From assembly GCF_004283175.1 (NCBI RefSeq), contig NZ_RXNW01000002.1:248001-312000 (forward strand): a DNA stretch of 64,000 nt, written 5' to 3'. Origin of the DNA: Legionella longbeachae (GTDB lineage: Bacteria > Pseudomonadota > Gammaproteobacteria > Legionellales > Legionellaceae). Shown one piece after another: positions 9,414-18,403 of the stretch. Within the stretch, counting starts at the first letter, position 1. Every line of letters begins with the position of its first letter. The notes beneath the pieces are model-generated. The model did not search any database and was not told where the DNA came from. It saw only the letters and a list, made by a program, of their open reading frames with translations. The position numbers and the translations under genes were made by a program.

Positions 9414-10400
9414 TCAATTTCCAAAGAAATTGGAAAGTGACATTTCCTCTGAAGCTGAATGCGCATCTTCTGGCTCCCCTGGAATGGATTTTTTACAAGA
9501 TGCACTTTTGGCAAATAATCCAAATTTATTTTTCTTAAAAGAAACTTTATCTTCAGCAGTTTCAATTAAAAATTCTTCTTGTTGGGGATTTACTATACTC
9601 AAATTTTTAATGATTTTAGTATAATGATATTTATCTTCATTTTCCAATACAAATATTTGGGTCATTTTTCTAATATAATCGTTACTATTTTTATAATTTA
9701 AAAACTTTTTAACATGTTTGGCAAACTCATCAAATTGGTTTGAAGTTCCCTTAAATGCAACATCTATGGCTCTTCCATCGTTAGGAGAAATAACGCTATA
9801 ACTTGATGGAGCATGAATTGTAAAATTTTTTCTCTCAACTTGAATACATTCAGAAAGCGGTCTTTGTTCTTGTATCATCTCATCTGATGTTACTATAGGA
9901 GATTTAGTCGCAGCGTGACATATTTGGACTCTTACATGACCATTATCTTTTAGATGAGTGCCTATTATATTTTTAATACAAGTAACTAATGAAGGGAAAA
10001 AATTATTTCTTAATCCATTGATAGAAGCATAAGTATTGCTACCTTTTAATGGAACCCCCGAACCTATAATAACAATTTCATCATAAGAAGCTGTTTCATC
10101 TAAAGGATGCATTTTATCTTGAAAGTCGATCAAGAGCTTTTTTTCTCTAGGAGAATCTTTAGAAAATAGTTCAGAGTCAAAAAAATTATAATTTTTTACA
10201 TCTAATGCTTCAACTTGATTGGTTCCCTCTTTTTTAATGATCATGATCGCTGAGTTAGTCGCATTTAGAGCTTTGCCACGAGCCAAAGTATGATTTAGAA
10301 AAAGACCTAATTTGCTACCCATTGCATCATTTTTAGTAGGATTAATTAAAATGATTAGCTGTTTTTGGAGGTTAATCGGTTTTTCGATACGAGATAACAT
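9414..10400 (-). CDS. Orphan protein, paralogue of 10617-11945 (candidate effector)
   Basis: This 328-aa soluble protein has no recognised family. It shares a common N-terminal domain with the next gene: KQLIILINPTKN, the GLFLNH.LARG stretch, EALDVKN, then DEIVIIGSGVP (residues 108-117) and VRVQICHA (156-163, Cys161). The alternation of buried beta strands and helices suggests a Rossmann- or caspase-like alpha/beta fold, but the His expected in a caspase-like HG motif is absent (IIGSG instead). The C-terminus is polar with a short acidic cluster (PEDAHSASEEMS), compatible with a Dot/Icm signal. No strong ribosome site is visible. Confidence 0.6.
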   Translation of the reverse strand: MLSRIEKPINLQKQLIILINPTKNDAMGSKLGLFLNHTLARGKALNATNSAIMIIKKEGTNQVEALDVKNYNFFDSELFSKDSPREKKLLIDFQDKMHPLDETASYDEIVIIGSGVPLKGSNTYASINGLRNNFFPSLVTCIKNIIGTHLKDNGHVRVQICHAATKSPIVTSDEMIQEQRPLSECIQVERKNFTIHAPSSYSVISPNDGRAIDVAFKGTSNQFDEFAKHVKKFLNYKNSNDYIRKMTQIFVLENEDKYHYTKIIKNLSIVNPQQEEFLIETAEDKVSFKKNKFGLFAKSASCKKSIPGEPEDAHSASEEMSLSNFFGN

Positions 10401-10616
10401 GATTTGTCATATAAAAAAACGCTTACTATAAATAACCCCCAAAATACTGTCAACTATTCGACCTTTGAATGTTTTTAATGGAAAATATTAATCTTGGATC
10501 TTAGTTGTCTTTTCATTGAAAATACAAATGAGGGGTTTTATAGTTAATGATGATGTACTTCTTTCTCGTAAAATTCGCACTTTTAAATGATAATTTAGTA
10601 ATGCTCTGAAAATTGG

Positions 10617-11945
10617 TTATCTACTCATATAGTTACCAATATTGCCAGCAGAAGGGGCTTTACGCCCCTCGGAGAAACAATAAAATCGATCTATGAAATC
10701 ACAAAGGAAGAAATTATCTAAATTTGATGTATCTTCTTGTGGGGTTATCTTATTCGATGCATCCTCATGAGCTATTTTTTCACTAATCTCATGTGTTTTT
10801 TCCTCTGTAGTCATTCCTATCTCTTTATTAGAAAAAAATGATGGATCGTAAGAGTTTCCTACTTTCGTACTTTGATTGAATTGCGCAGAGTAATATGATG
10901 AAAAATATGAAGATTTATCTATTCCCATCTTTTTTTCTTCTATCCTATCCGTGATCTTGCTGCATGTTAAAAATTCTTTTTCTGCAAGAGCTTTTTTTAT
11001 ATCTTCTTCTTTAAACGGAATATTAATGTTATGGTTAACTAATTTCACACAATGCAAGGCTTGATTAAACATAGTCTTATCACTTTTTTCAGCAAGATTT
11101 AGGTACAGCATAAACTTACTTTGAATCTCTGAGTCATCATGTTTTTTATTTAAGATCTTCTTGCAAGGACCGCGCATTTTCATAAAAGCATTGGTTTCAG
11201 CGAATACATCAAATACTCTGGCATCATTCGTAGATATTATACTAAAAGAATCAGGAGCACTTAATGTAGCATTTTTTTTATTAATTGCTGCTGCTGTAAT
11301 TTTTTGAGCAAAGGTAGAATCTTGAAAGGTAGAATCTTGAAAGGTAGAATCTTGAAAGGTAGGAGCTTGATCAGAAACTTTACATGTATTGGCATGACAA
11401 ATCTGCACTCTAACAAGGCCATTGTCTTTTAAATAGGAAGAAATGATTCTTTCTAAAGGCTCAATCAAACGTTGAACTTCAGTAATACCGTTGATACTTT
11501 TATAGGCAGATCTCTTCGTGTTTGGAACTCCTGCGCCTATAATTAGAATGCTATCGAAAGAATTCGAATCAGCTAGGTTAAATTCCTTAATTTTATTTAC
11601 AAAAGGGTCAAATACTTTTTTGTCTTCACCCTTAAATATCAAAGTTGCTTTGTTTTTCACAATTTTATTTACAAAAGGCTCAAATACGTTATCTTGTTTC
11701 TCCTTAAATATCAAAATTGCTTGGGTTTTCACATCTATTGCTTCTATTTTATCTGTACCTTGAACAAGAGCTAAAGCCGATATTCTAGCATCGCCGCCAC
11801 GAGCAACAGCATGTTCTAGAAATAATTTTAATCTATTCCCCATATCTCCATTCTTATTAGGATTAATTAGGATAATTAATTGTCTCTTTGGTAATTGTAA
11901 CTCTTGGTCAAACTGTTTTGTGCACTCGACAAATTTGCTTTCCAT
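10617..11945 (-). CDS. Orphan protein with internal tandem duplications, paralogue of 9414-10400
   Basis: The 442-aa protein repeats the neighbour's N-terminal domain: RQLIILINPNKN, then DSILIIGAGVP (residues 131-141), then LVRVQICHA (177-185, Cys183). Two internal expansions distinguish it. A 24-residue unit is duplicated head to tail at 76-99 and 100-123 (AxLIFK...VF(E/D)PFVNKI), and the pentapeptide DSTFQ is iterated at about 197-211. The C-terminal 180 residues are unique, ending in a Glu/Asp-rich region and then a tail that looks like read-in intergenic sequence. An AGAGAG motif precedes the ATG. Function is unknown; an effector is plausible. Confidence 0.6.
   Translation of the reverse strand: MESKFVECTKQFDQELQLPKRQLIILINPNKNGDMGNRLKLFLEHAVARGGDARISALALVQGTDKIEAIDVKTQAILIFKEKQDNVFEPFVNKIVKNKATLIFKGEDKKVFDPFVNKIKEFNLADSNSFDSILIIGAGVPNTKRSAYKSINGITEVQRLIEPLERIISSYLKDNGLVRVQICHANTCKVSDQAPTFQDSTFQDSTFQDSTFAQKITAAAINKKNATLSAPDSFSIISTNDARVFDVFAETNAFMKMRGPCKKILNKKHDDSEIQSKFMLYLNLAEKSDKTMFNQALHCVKLVNHNINIPFKEEDIKKALAEKEFLTCSKITDRIEEKKMGIDKSSYFSSYYSAQFNQSTKVGNSYDPSFFSNKEIGMTTEEKTHEISEKIAHEDASNKITPQEDTSNLDNFFLCDFIDRFYCFSEGRKAPSAGNIGNYMSR
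11313..11357. repeat. 15-bp in-frame tandem repeat, three copies
   Basis: The plus-strand unit GGTAGAATCTTGAAA occurs at 11313, 11328 and 11343 and is followed by a diverged fourth half (GGTAGGAGCTTG). It lies inside the 442-aa orphan and encodes the iterated DSTFQ pentapeptide. A unit of 15 bp preserves the frame when copy number changes. Confidence 0.9.
11577..11720. repeat. 72-bp diverged tandem duplication inside the 442-aa orphan
   Basis: Two adjacent 72-bp units (11649-11720 and 11577-11648) encode two related 24-residue blocks, both with a (I/T)LIFK start and an F(E/D)PFVNKI core. The divergence of the copies shows the duplication is not recent. Confidence 0.8.
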
Positions 11946-12005
11946 TATAATATCTCTCTGTTTGTACTTTCCCTCGTTCTTTTTATTATTCCCAGTACAT
12001 AAATT

Positions 12006-12301
12006 CCTAATTACAAAAAATAATAGGACCCTTTAATATTAAAATTACTCATGATATTTAGTCTTGTGCTGCAGGCATTGCTACGGTTGCATTGAGCTTA
12101 CTGTAAAACAGTCGCTTCAAACTTCGTTGACAATTTTTCTAATATTTGAAAGTCCTAATTACAAAAAATAATAGGACGCTTTAATATTAAAATTACTCAT
12201 GATATTTAGTCTTGTGCTGCAGGCATTGCTACGGTTGCGGTGAGCTTGCTGCAAAAACAGCCGCTTCAAACTTCGTTGACGATTCTTCAAATATTTGAAT
12301 G
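12006..12301. repeat. 148-bp tandem duplication in a non-coding region
   Basis: The stretch starting CCTAATTACAAAAAATAATA at 12006 is repeated starting at 12154, a period of 148 bp, with scattered substitutions and one small indel. Both copies include GTCTTGTGCTGCAGGCATTG and CTTCAAACTTCGTTGAC. The rest of 11946-12645 holds no convincing gene; a 61-aa minus-strand frame across the repeat lacks a ribosome site and looks like a chance or decayed frame. The unit could be the end of a mobile element, but I do not recognise it. Confidence 0.85.
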
Positions 12302-12645
12302 TCCATTTAGAATCGGCGATTCCATCCACATTAGAAATATTCAAAAAACAATGATAGCCGTAAGATTTTAGTCTATAAAATTGGAAAAATCAAAAAATAT
12401 CTTCATCCTGATTCTCCATGAGACAATTAATAAATATTCTATGAAGCATTTATCTAAATAACTGTATTGATTTAAAAGAATTTATATTTTTATAACTGAG
12501 GATCATATTTTATCATATGAAAAAGATTTTGAGGCACTCTCAATAAGAGAGCTCCCCTGAACGAATAGAACAAGAGGGTCTTAAGAGTTAAAGATAGTTC
12601 TTAGAGCTTACGGTTTTTAAGGCAAAAAAGGGTATTCCTTTTGCA

Positions 12646-12882
12646 TTATGAACCTGAAATTGAGGATTTATTATTGTATTCAGAAATCTCTTTTACATCT
12701 ATTTTATTAGAATTATTGTTAAAAAAATGATGATGAGTAAATAAAGAGGCTGCTTTGTTGTAGATATAATAGCCACCAAATATGATTCCTGCTGTTGACA
12801 TACTTCTAGTTGCATCAATTAATGATCTTTTAGTTGCAGTTTGAATTACATTACATCCACTTTTTAAGAAAAAAGATATCAT
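12646..12882 (-). CDS. Small hypothetical protein, 78 aa
   Basis: I do not recognise this protein. It has one moderately hydrophobic stretch (residues about 29-45, with GIIFGGYYIYNKA) and a polar Asn/Ser-rich tail. AGGAC precedes the ATG at a usable distance. It lies in the accessory segment upstream of the carrier-like gene on the same strand order. It could be a small membrane-associated or translocated protein, or a gene remnant. Confidence 0.45.
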   Translation of the reverse strand: MISFFLKSGCNVIQTATKRSLIDATRSMSTAGIIFGGYYIYNKAASLFTHHHFFNNNSNKIDVKEISEYNNKSSISGS

Positions 12883-13064
12883 ATATACCGTCCTGTTTAA
12901 TAATTAACAAATCATGTTAAATATAAGGCACTAATTCTAAATGAAATTTTAGCGAATGCAACTATATCTCATTAAATAGTATTAATATTTTAATAGAAGT
13001 TAATGGGAATAATAGAAATATACAATTGATTAAGTGTTCCAACAACATCCTTGTTTTTGTTGAA

Positions 13065-14009
13065 TTACATTTTTTTTGCTGGATTATTTTCTGTCTTTTC
13101 ACTGTCAATTTCTTTAAATTTAGGCCAAACCCTTTTCAAGGGTTCAGGCCCCATTAAATCATCTAAGCCGAAAATAATGCCGAAAGTTAAAGCAGACATA
13201 GGGCTTCGTACCACAACTTCTTTTAGAAAGTTAACTTTCACAAAGTGAGAAAGGGCTTGTTTCATGCCAACTGAGTTGACATGAGATTTTGCTTGGCTAA
13301 ACATTGTGAAGGGTGATACAGTCAATAGGCGACCATTTTCAACTTTTGTAGCTAGAACTTTTCTGTCAGCATAAGAGTTAGGAATCGTTGTGAATATGGT
13401 TGCGATCACACCAGCGGTGGCGCCACCAGCCAATTTATTATAAAAATCATTATCAAATTTATAAAAAGAACTAATATAATCACCCACAAAACCTAAAGCA
13501 GAAAAATTAACAAAGCCTGCAAAAGAACGCGATCCCCAGTTAACTCCGGTTAATTTCCAATAATTTGCAAAAGACCATTTGAAATTTGTTTTAGTAATAA
13601 TACCAGCATTTTCCAATTTTGATTTTCCACCTAAGGCATTGCTTATGAGAAGATCTGCTTGAGAAAAAACGAATGTGCCCAACCAACGTTGACGACCAGG
13701 TATTTCGATTTCTTCTTCTTCAATTACTTCTTTATTTGCTTGCTTTGCTGTTACGGACACAGCTCCTCTTTTTTGACCAGCGATAGCGTAAGGTACAAAA
13801 CCACGATACATGCTGCGAAAAAGCCCTCCATTAAAACCACTTGGTGCATTTAGCTGAAGCCGAGTGAGCATCGCTTGAAATGGTTGTGTAAGCGTTGAAA
13901 CAGAAAAAGAAATTGCTGCTGTTTTAACTCCTAAGTTTGCCAAAAAATAAGGTGTTGGCGAAAAAGGTAGCCCTTGATTACCTGGGTTATTTTCTGTTTT
14001 TGCTTGCAT
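13065..14009 (-). CDS. Mitochondrial carrier family-like protein (candidate effector)
   Basis: The 314-aa length fits the mitochondrial carrier family (about 300 aa, three repeats), a family normally restricted to eukaryotes. Repeat 1 has TQPFQAMLTRLQ at 41-52, close to the PxDxxKxRxQ signature with Q and L in place of D and K. It is followed by Gly-rich spacing and MYRGFVP (67-73), matching the YRG..P element. Repeat 3 has LAGGATAGVIATIFTTIP (193-210) then ADRKVLATK. It ends VVVRSPMSALTFGIIFGL (265-282), matching the family's R..P..A..F block. Repeat 2 is diverged. L. pneumophila LncP (Lpg2905) is a precedent: a Dot/Icm effector of this family. Charged residues normally forming the matrix salt-bridge network are partly lost. 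Confidence 0.62.
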   Translation of the reverse strand: MQAKTENNPGNQGLPFSPTPYFLANLGVKTAAISFSVSTLTQPFQAMLTRLQLNAPSGFNGGLFRSMYRGFVPYAIAGQKRGAVSVTAKQANKEVIEEEEIEIPGRQRWLGTFVFSQADLLISNALGGKSKLENAGIITKTNFKWSFANYWKLTGVNWGSRSFAGFVNFSALGFVGDYISSFYKFDNDFYNKLAGGATAGVIATIFTTIPNSYADRKVLATKVENGRLLTVSPFTMFSQAKSHVNSVGMKQALSHFVKVNFLKEVVVRSPMSALTFGIIFGLDDLMGPEPLKRVWPKFKEIDSEKTENNPAKKM

Positions 14010-14136
14010 GGTAAATACCTCTACTAATTTTTTGTGGAATGGTAAATAAAATTTATTAAGGAAATATTAAGAAGGAAAAAAAATTAAATATTGTTTACAA
14101 AAACTCACCTTTGGACACTATTTAGCTTTAATTTCT

Positions 14137-14889
14137 TTATCCTAAATATTGGGGGTTGGGATTTGACAGTTCATCAGTTGCCTCTTCAACTGTATCTTTA
14201 AGATCTAATCTGAGTTTGTCTGTGTATTTTTGTCTGTTTTTTATGATACGCTCCTGGCGTGCTTTACATTGTCTTTGAAATACAGCATCAATGCGTTTTT
14301 GTTTTGCATTCGCTAAAAACTCACGCATAGACCGTTCTTTTACGCTAAGCTTAATATCTGAATCCATGGGTTCTATTTTTTGATATAGGGTCTTACGAAC
14401 ATTGGATGTTTTATACCATATACCGTGGAAAAAGGAGTATTTTATTTTATTCTGCCATGGGGCGGTTATATTGCCAGCATAATAATCGATGGGTGAATTA
14501 AATAATATTAAATTATCATTGAATCGTTTGGCGATGAGTTCTTGATTTCCTTTATTGTTACAGAAAAAAAGCTTAATATGGTTTATTTTATGATGTAAAT
14601 ATACAAAATCAGAATTGAAGCGATCAGCAATTTTTTCAATATCAAGCTGACTTGTTTTGCTGGTAATAATAGAATGACTTGCTAAATGAAAGGGTTGGCT
14701 CAAGCTGTCTATTCCGTGCGCAAGTACATAAAGGGTGATTGTTCCCGCTGCATTTTTAAGCGCATTATAATTAATCGGCTGACCATGTTGTATAATAAGT
14801 ATGTTTTCCTCACTAAGCGTTCTTTTCCACATGATCGCAGCAATACACAAATCGTTTTCTTCATGGAAGGGTATATACAATATTTTCAT
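14137..14889 (-). CDS. Orphan protein with caspase-like (clan CD) His/Cys pattern
   Basis: The 250-aa protein has a hydrophobic strand ending in His-Gly (ITLYVLAHGID, His58) and, about 50 residues later, a strand ending in Cys (HIKLFFCNN, Cys110). This hhhhHG ... hhhhhC arrangement is the catalytic dyad layout of clan CD peptidases (caspase, C80, CHAT). The C-terminal 70 residues are a Lys/Arg-rich helical region with a final acidic stretch. It lies at the right end of the accessory segment. Two motifs do not prove homology: it could be an inactive or unrelated alpha/beta protein. A cysteine-protease-type effector is the working guess. Confidence 0.5.
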   Translation of the reverse strand: MKILYIPFHEENDLCIAAIMWKRTLSEENILIIQHGQPINYNALKNAAGTITLYVLAHGIDSLSQPFHLASHSIITSKTSQLDIEKIADRFNSDFVYLHHKINHIKLFFCNNKGNQELIAKRFNDNLILFNSPIDYYAGNITAPWQNKIKYSFFHGIWYKTSNVRKTLYQKIEPMDSDIKLSVKERSMREFLANAKQKRIDAVFQRQCKARQERIIKNRQKYTDKLRLDLKDTVEEATDELSNPNPQYLG

Positions 14890-14992
14890 ACAAACATTCT
14901 TTAATTAAGTCTTTGAGTCGCGATTATACAGTTAGGGCGTCCTTTTTTCAAAAAAAGGATAAAAATAATTCATTTTGTATTCCTCATTGTCA

Positions 14993-16153
14993 TTATTTAA
15001 GAAAAGGCAATTTAAGCATTTCAATAACAAATCGTTCACAACGGTATAATTGCTCAAGATCGATAAATTCATTGGCGCGATGAGCTTGTTCGATGCTTCC
15101 AGGACCACAAACAATAGTCGGAATATGGGCATTTTGAAATAGTCCCGCTTCTGTTGCATAGGCTACTTTTGATTGTTTTTGACTTTGGCAAATAGATTGT
15201 GCTCCTTGGACAATTGCTTCAGAAGGCTGTATCTCAAGACCAGGGGCATTAGCAATGTTTTCTAAAATTATTTGGGCACTTGGTTGCTCTTGGTGCATAC
15301 TGGGAAGTAATTCATTTTCGATGAAATTCATTATTTTTTTATTAATCCTATCCGAATCATCTAGTGCTAAATTTCTAATTTCGAAAACAAATTCGCATAA
15401 GTTTGGAATAGTATTATAAGCATTTCCTCCCTGGATAAGATTCGTTGAAATTGTAGTATAAGGGATGTCATATGATTCGTCTTTGTGTCCTTCGGACTTA
15501 AATTGGTTTGCTAAGTCACGAAGAAAACGGATCAAAGATGCAGCATGTTCTATGGCATTACATCCTTGGGAAGTAAGTGATGAATGGGCAGCAACCCCAT
15601 GAATTTGGCAACGATAAGAGTGTATTCCTTTATGTCCTGTAACGGGTTGCATAGAGGTTGGTTCACCAACAATACATGCTTTGGGTCTATAATTAAGTGC
15701 ATTTATTTTGTCAATGATGTGTGGTGCCCCACGACAACCAATTTCTTCATCATAAGAAAAAGCAAGATGTATAGGAAACTCAAGCTTTAATGCCTTTAAT
15801 TGAGGAATGAGGCTCATAATGACAGCGATAAATCCCTTCATATCACAAGCGCCTCTTCCGTAAATGCGATCATCTTTAATGGTGGCTTGAAAGGGATCGC
15901 TATCCCAGTCTTGTCCATCTACAGGGACAACATCAGTATGTCCTGATAAGATAATTCCACCATCAAAACGAGCATTATAAGCAGGAATAGTAGCTAATAA
16001 ATTGGCTTTCGGCTCTTTTCTGTCATGAATTATAATGGGTTTTATTTGATAATCATTCAAAGCATTAGCCAGAAACTCTACAAGCGATAAATTCGAGTTC
16101 CGAGAGGTAGTATCAAAAGCGATGAGTTTTGTAAGCCAATCTATTGTATTCAT
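14993..16153 (-). CDS. argE: Acetylornithine deacetylase
   Basis: The 386-aa protein is a full-length M20 metallopeptidase. It has LSGHTDVVPVDGQDWDSDPF (metal-binding His and Asp), GRGACDMKGF, DEEIGCRGAP (general-base Glu and metal ligand), GEPTSM, and the dimerisation domain starting near 180 with SSLTSQGCNAIEHA. ArgE removes the acetyl group from N-acetylornithine in arginine biosynthesis. It stands alone, without other arg genes nearby. The DVVPVDGQDW and CDMKGF signatures favour ArgE over DapE. The ATG at 16153 gives the standard start. Confidence 0.9.
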   Translation of the reverse strand: MNTIDWLTKLIAFDTTSRNSNLSLVEFLANALNDYQIKPIIIHDRKEPKANLLATIPAYNARFDGGIILSGHTDVVPVDGQDWDSDPFQATIKDDRIYGRGACDMKGFIAVIMSLIPQLKALKLEFPIHLAFSYDEEIGCRGAPHIIDKINALNYRPKACIVGEPTSMQPVTGHKGIHSYRCQIHGVAAHSSLTSQGCNAIEHAASLIRFLRDLANQFKSEGHKDESYDIPYTTISTNLIQGGNAYNTIPNLCEFVFEIRNLALDDSDRINKKIMNFIENELLPSMHQEQPSAQIILENIANAPGLEIQPSEAIVQGAQSICQSQKQSKVAYATEAGLFQNAHIPTIVCGPGSIEQAHRANEFIDLEQLYRCERFVIEMLKLPFLK

Positions 16154-16245
16154 ATATTTCTCATATTTAAATGAAATATTTAACCTAAAAATAATTGTTC
16201 TATACTTGTCATAGTTGCCAAATTATTTCAAGGAGTGAAGTTATT

Positions 16246-16560
16246 ATGAAAAAATTACTATTATTCGCTATTTCTTTGTTTATGATTTTTAGTATGGCCT
16301 CCTATGCGGGTAAAGTTGTCATTATAGGCAATCCAGTTATTCTGGAAAAACAAGGAAGTGTTTATTATTTATCCAATCGTTACACGGTAACCACTTCTTA
16401 TTACTATGTTATATTGGATGGACAAAGACAAGTTTGTTATATGGAAAAACAACCTGCTTTATCCGCGTTAAATACTAAAACTATTGACGTAAATTACAGG
16501 GGTTCTAGTATGACCTGGATCTGTTATCCTTATGATACCAATTACTTTGAAACTCCATAA
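16246..16560 (+). CDS. Small secreted protein, 104 aa
   Basis: The ATG at 16246 is preceded by AAGGAG and gives a clear Sec signal peptide (MKKLLLFAISLFMIFSMASY, then AG); longer upstream starts lack this. The mature part of about 83 residues is Tyr/Val-rich and beta-like, with two Cys residues that could form a disulphide. I do not recognise the family. It is probably periplasmic or exported. It is divergent from argE. Confidence 0.7.
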   Translation: MKKLLLFAISLFMIFSMASYAGKVVIIGNPVILEKQGSVYYLSNRYTVTTSYYYVILDGQRQVCYMEKQPALSALNTKTIDVNYRGSSMTWICYPYDTNYFETP

Positions 16561-16732
16561 TGCCACAAAGCAGATAATGGTTTTATTTTAATAGATAAAA
16601 TCGATAAATGAACACATTGAAAAGCAGGAGTATTCTGTAAGTTCTTCAACCTTAAAAACTGGATCATTAAATGACCCAATAAGATTATTTCCCTAATTCG
16701 CTGCAATATACGTTGCCGGCTTAGAATTAATT

Positions 16733-18403
16733 TTATTTGCTTTTAGGTGAAAAAAGGTCATTAACCACAGATTGAAGCACCTTTAAATGAATTGGCTTGG
16801 AGAGTATTTTATTGAAACCCGAGCGAAGATACTTTTTTTCCGCTTCGATTGATGTATTTGTTGTTAATCCAATTATCGGAATGGGCTTTTTTTGTAATTG
16901 ATTTTCCAGTTCTCGAATGCATAGAACAAGATTTTTTCCTGAAAGATTTGATAAATCTGTATCAGTAATGATTAGATCGAAATCATTAGTTTCAATTAAT
17001 TCCAGTGCGTGTTCCCCATCAATTGCAGAATAAAACTCATAACCTGCTTGTTCCACGACATTTTCTATCATATGCAAGGAAAGGATATTATCCTCAACTA
17101 ATAGAACAAGAGGTGAAAGAGGAGAGGCGGCTTTCTGAGAATCAGACCCAGTAATAGGATTGGATGTTGGCTTATCATTATAGCCAATCTTCAAAGTAAG
17201 TGTAAAATAGAAAGTTGAACCTTTGCCAATTTCGCTTTCCAGATTGATTTCCCCTCCTAACAGGCTCAAGTATTTTTGGGCGATATGTAATCCAACACCA
17301 TATCCGCTATGAGTACTTTTATAAGAGGGAATAGCACGAAAAAAGCGGTCAAAAATTTTACTTTGTAATTCAGCTGGTATGCCAATTCCCGTATCAATGA
17401 CGCTAAACCGAAGCTGTGTGTAATTATTTTCGAGTGAAAGTACTTCCACTTTGATGGTGACGGAACCATTATCAGTAAATTTAATGGCATTTCCCACCAG
17501 ATTTAATAACACCCTATGGATTTTTGTAGCATCGGTGATTATAGTGTTAGGGACTGCCTCATCAATTTCAATGTTTAATTTAATTTTTTTCATTTGCAAA
17601 GTGGGTTGCACAAGATGAGCTATATCTTGAATATTTTTGCGTAATTCAAACAATTCTTCATGAACATCGTCTTCTCTTAGACTATCAGTAGCCACAATAT
17701 CCATGACGCCATTGAGTAACTCCAGTAATTGCTCACCACTTTCATGAATCCAACGTGCATATTGCTTTCTTTCTGGGTTTTGTTCCTTTTCTTCTAAAAG
17801 CTTTGACATTCCTACAATCCCACTTAATGGTGTGTGAATATCATGGCTCATATTGGCGATAAACTCATTCTTTGCTTGGTTGGCAACTTCCGCATTTTCT
17901 TTGGCTCGACGCAGGGCAACTTCCATCTTTTTACGTTCAGTAATGTCCAGGGAAATCCCTAACACACCAATGACTTCATTTTTTTGATTGCGTAAAGGGA
18001 CTTTTTGTGAGTAATAAATCCCCATTCCATTCGCCATGACCGCATACTCTTCTGCGGTATGAGGTATACCTGTCTCCATTACTAATTGATTAACTTTGTT
18101 TAATTCTTCGGCTTGATCTCTCCACGGCATATCAAAGTTTGTTTTTCCCACAATATCTTTTCTTGATTTCAATTGTGCATTTTTAGCTTGCAAATCATTG
18201 CATCCTAAAAAGACATTATTTTTATCCAACCAATAGACATGTCCTGGCATTAAAGCAATGATATTATCGTAATATTCGTGAATCGCTTGTAATTCATTTT
18301 TAAATTTTGATCGTTCTTCCTCTAAGCTTAGAGTGAGTTGATGAATTTCATTATTTTTTTCATCAATAATTTTTTGCAATTCATTTGTTTCTTTTGAATC
18401 CAT
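16733..18403 (-). CDS. Hybrid sensor histidine kinase (PAS-HisKA-HATPase-REC)
   Basis: The 556-aa cytoplasmic protein has an N-terminal coiled coil (1-40) and a PAS domain (about 45-155, ending GISLDITERK). A HisKA box follows with the phosphoacceptor in NMSHDIHTPLSG (His187), then a HATPase domain with N305 (NAIKFTDNGS), DTGIGIP (337-343) and GYGVGLHIA (368-375). A C-terminal receiver has VEDN (436-439), the phosphoacceptor Asp481 (IITDTDLS) and SKP (Lys536). There are no membrane segments, so it senses an internal signal. No response regulator gene lies next to it. The H-box has DIH where most kinases have ELR. Confidence 0.92.
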   Translation of the reverse strand: MDSKETNELQKIIDEKNNEIHQLTLSLEEERSKFKNELQAIHEYYDNIIALMPGHVYWLDKNNVFLGCNDLQAKNAQLKSRKDIVGKTNFDMPWRDQAEELNKVNQLVMETGIPHTAEEYAVMANGMGIYYSQKVPLRNQKNEVIGVLGISLDITERKKMEVALRRAKENAEVANQAKNEFIANMSHDIHTPLSGIVGMSKLLEEKEQNPERKQYARWIHESGEQLLELLNGVMDIVATDSLREDDVHEELFELRKNIQDIAHLVQPTLQMKKIKLNIEIDEAVPNTIITDATKIHRVLLNLVGNAIKFTDNGSVTIKVEVLSLENNYTQLRFSVIDTGIGIPAELQSKIFDRFFRAIPSYKSTHSGYGVGLHIAQKYLSLLGGEINLESEIGKGSTFYFTLTLKIGYNDKPTSNPITGSDSQKAASPLSPLVLLVEDNILSLHMIENVVEQAGYEFYSAIDGEHALELIETNDFDLIITDTDLSNLSGKNLVLCIRELENQLQKKPIPIIGLTTNTSIEAEKKYLRSGFNKILSKPIHLKVLQSVVNDLFSPKSK

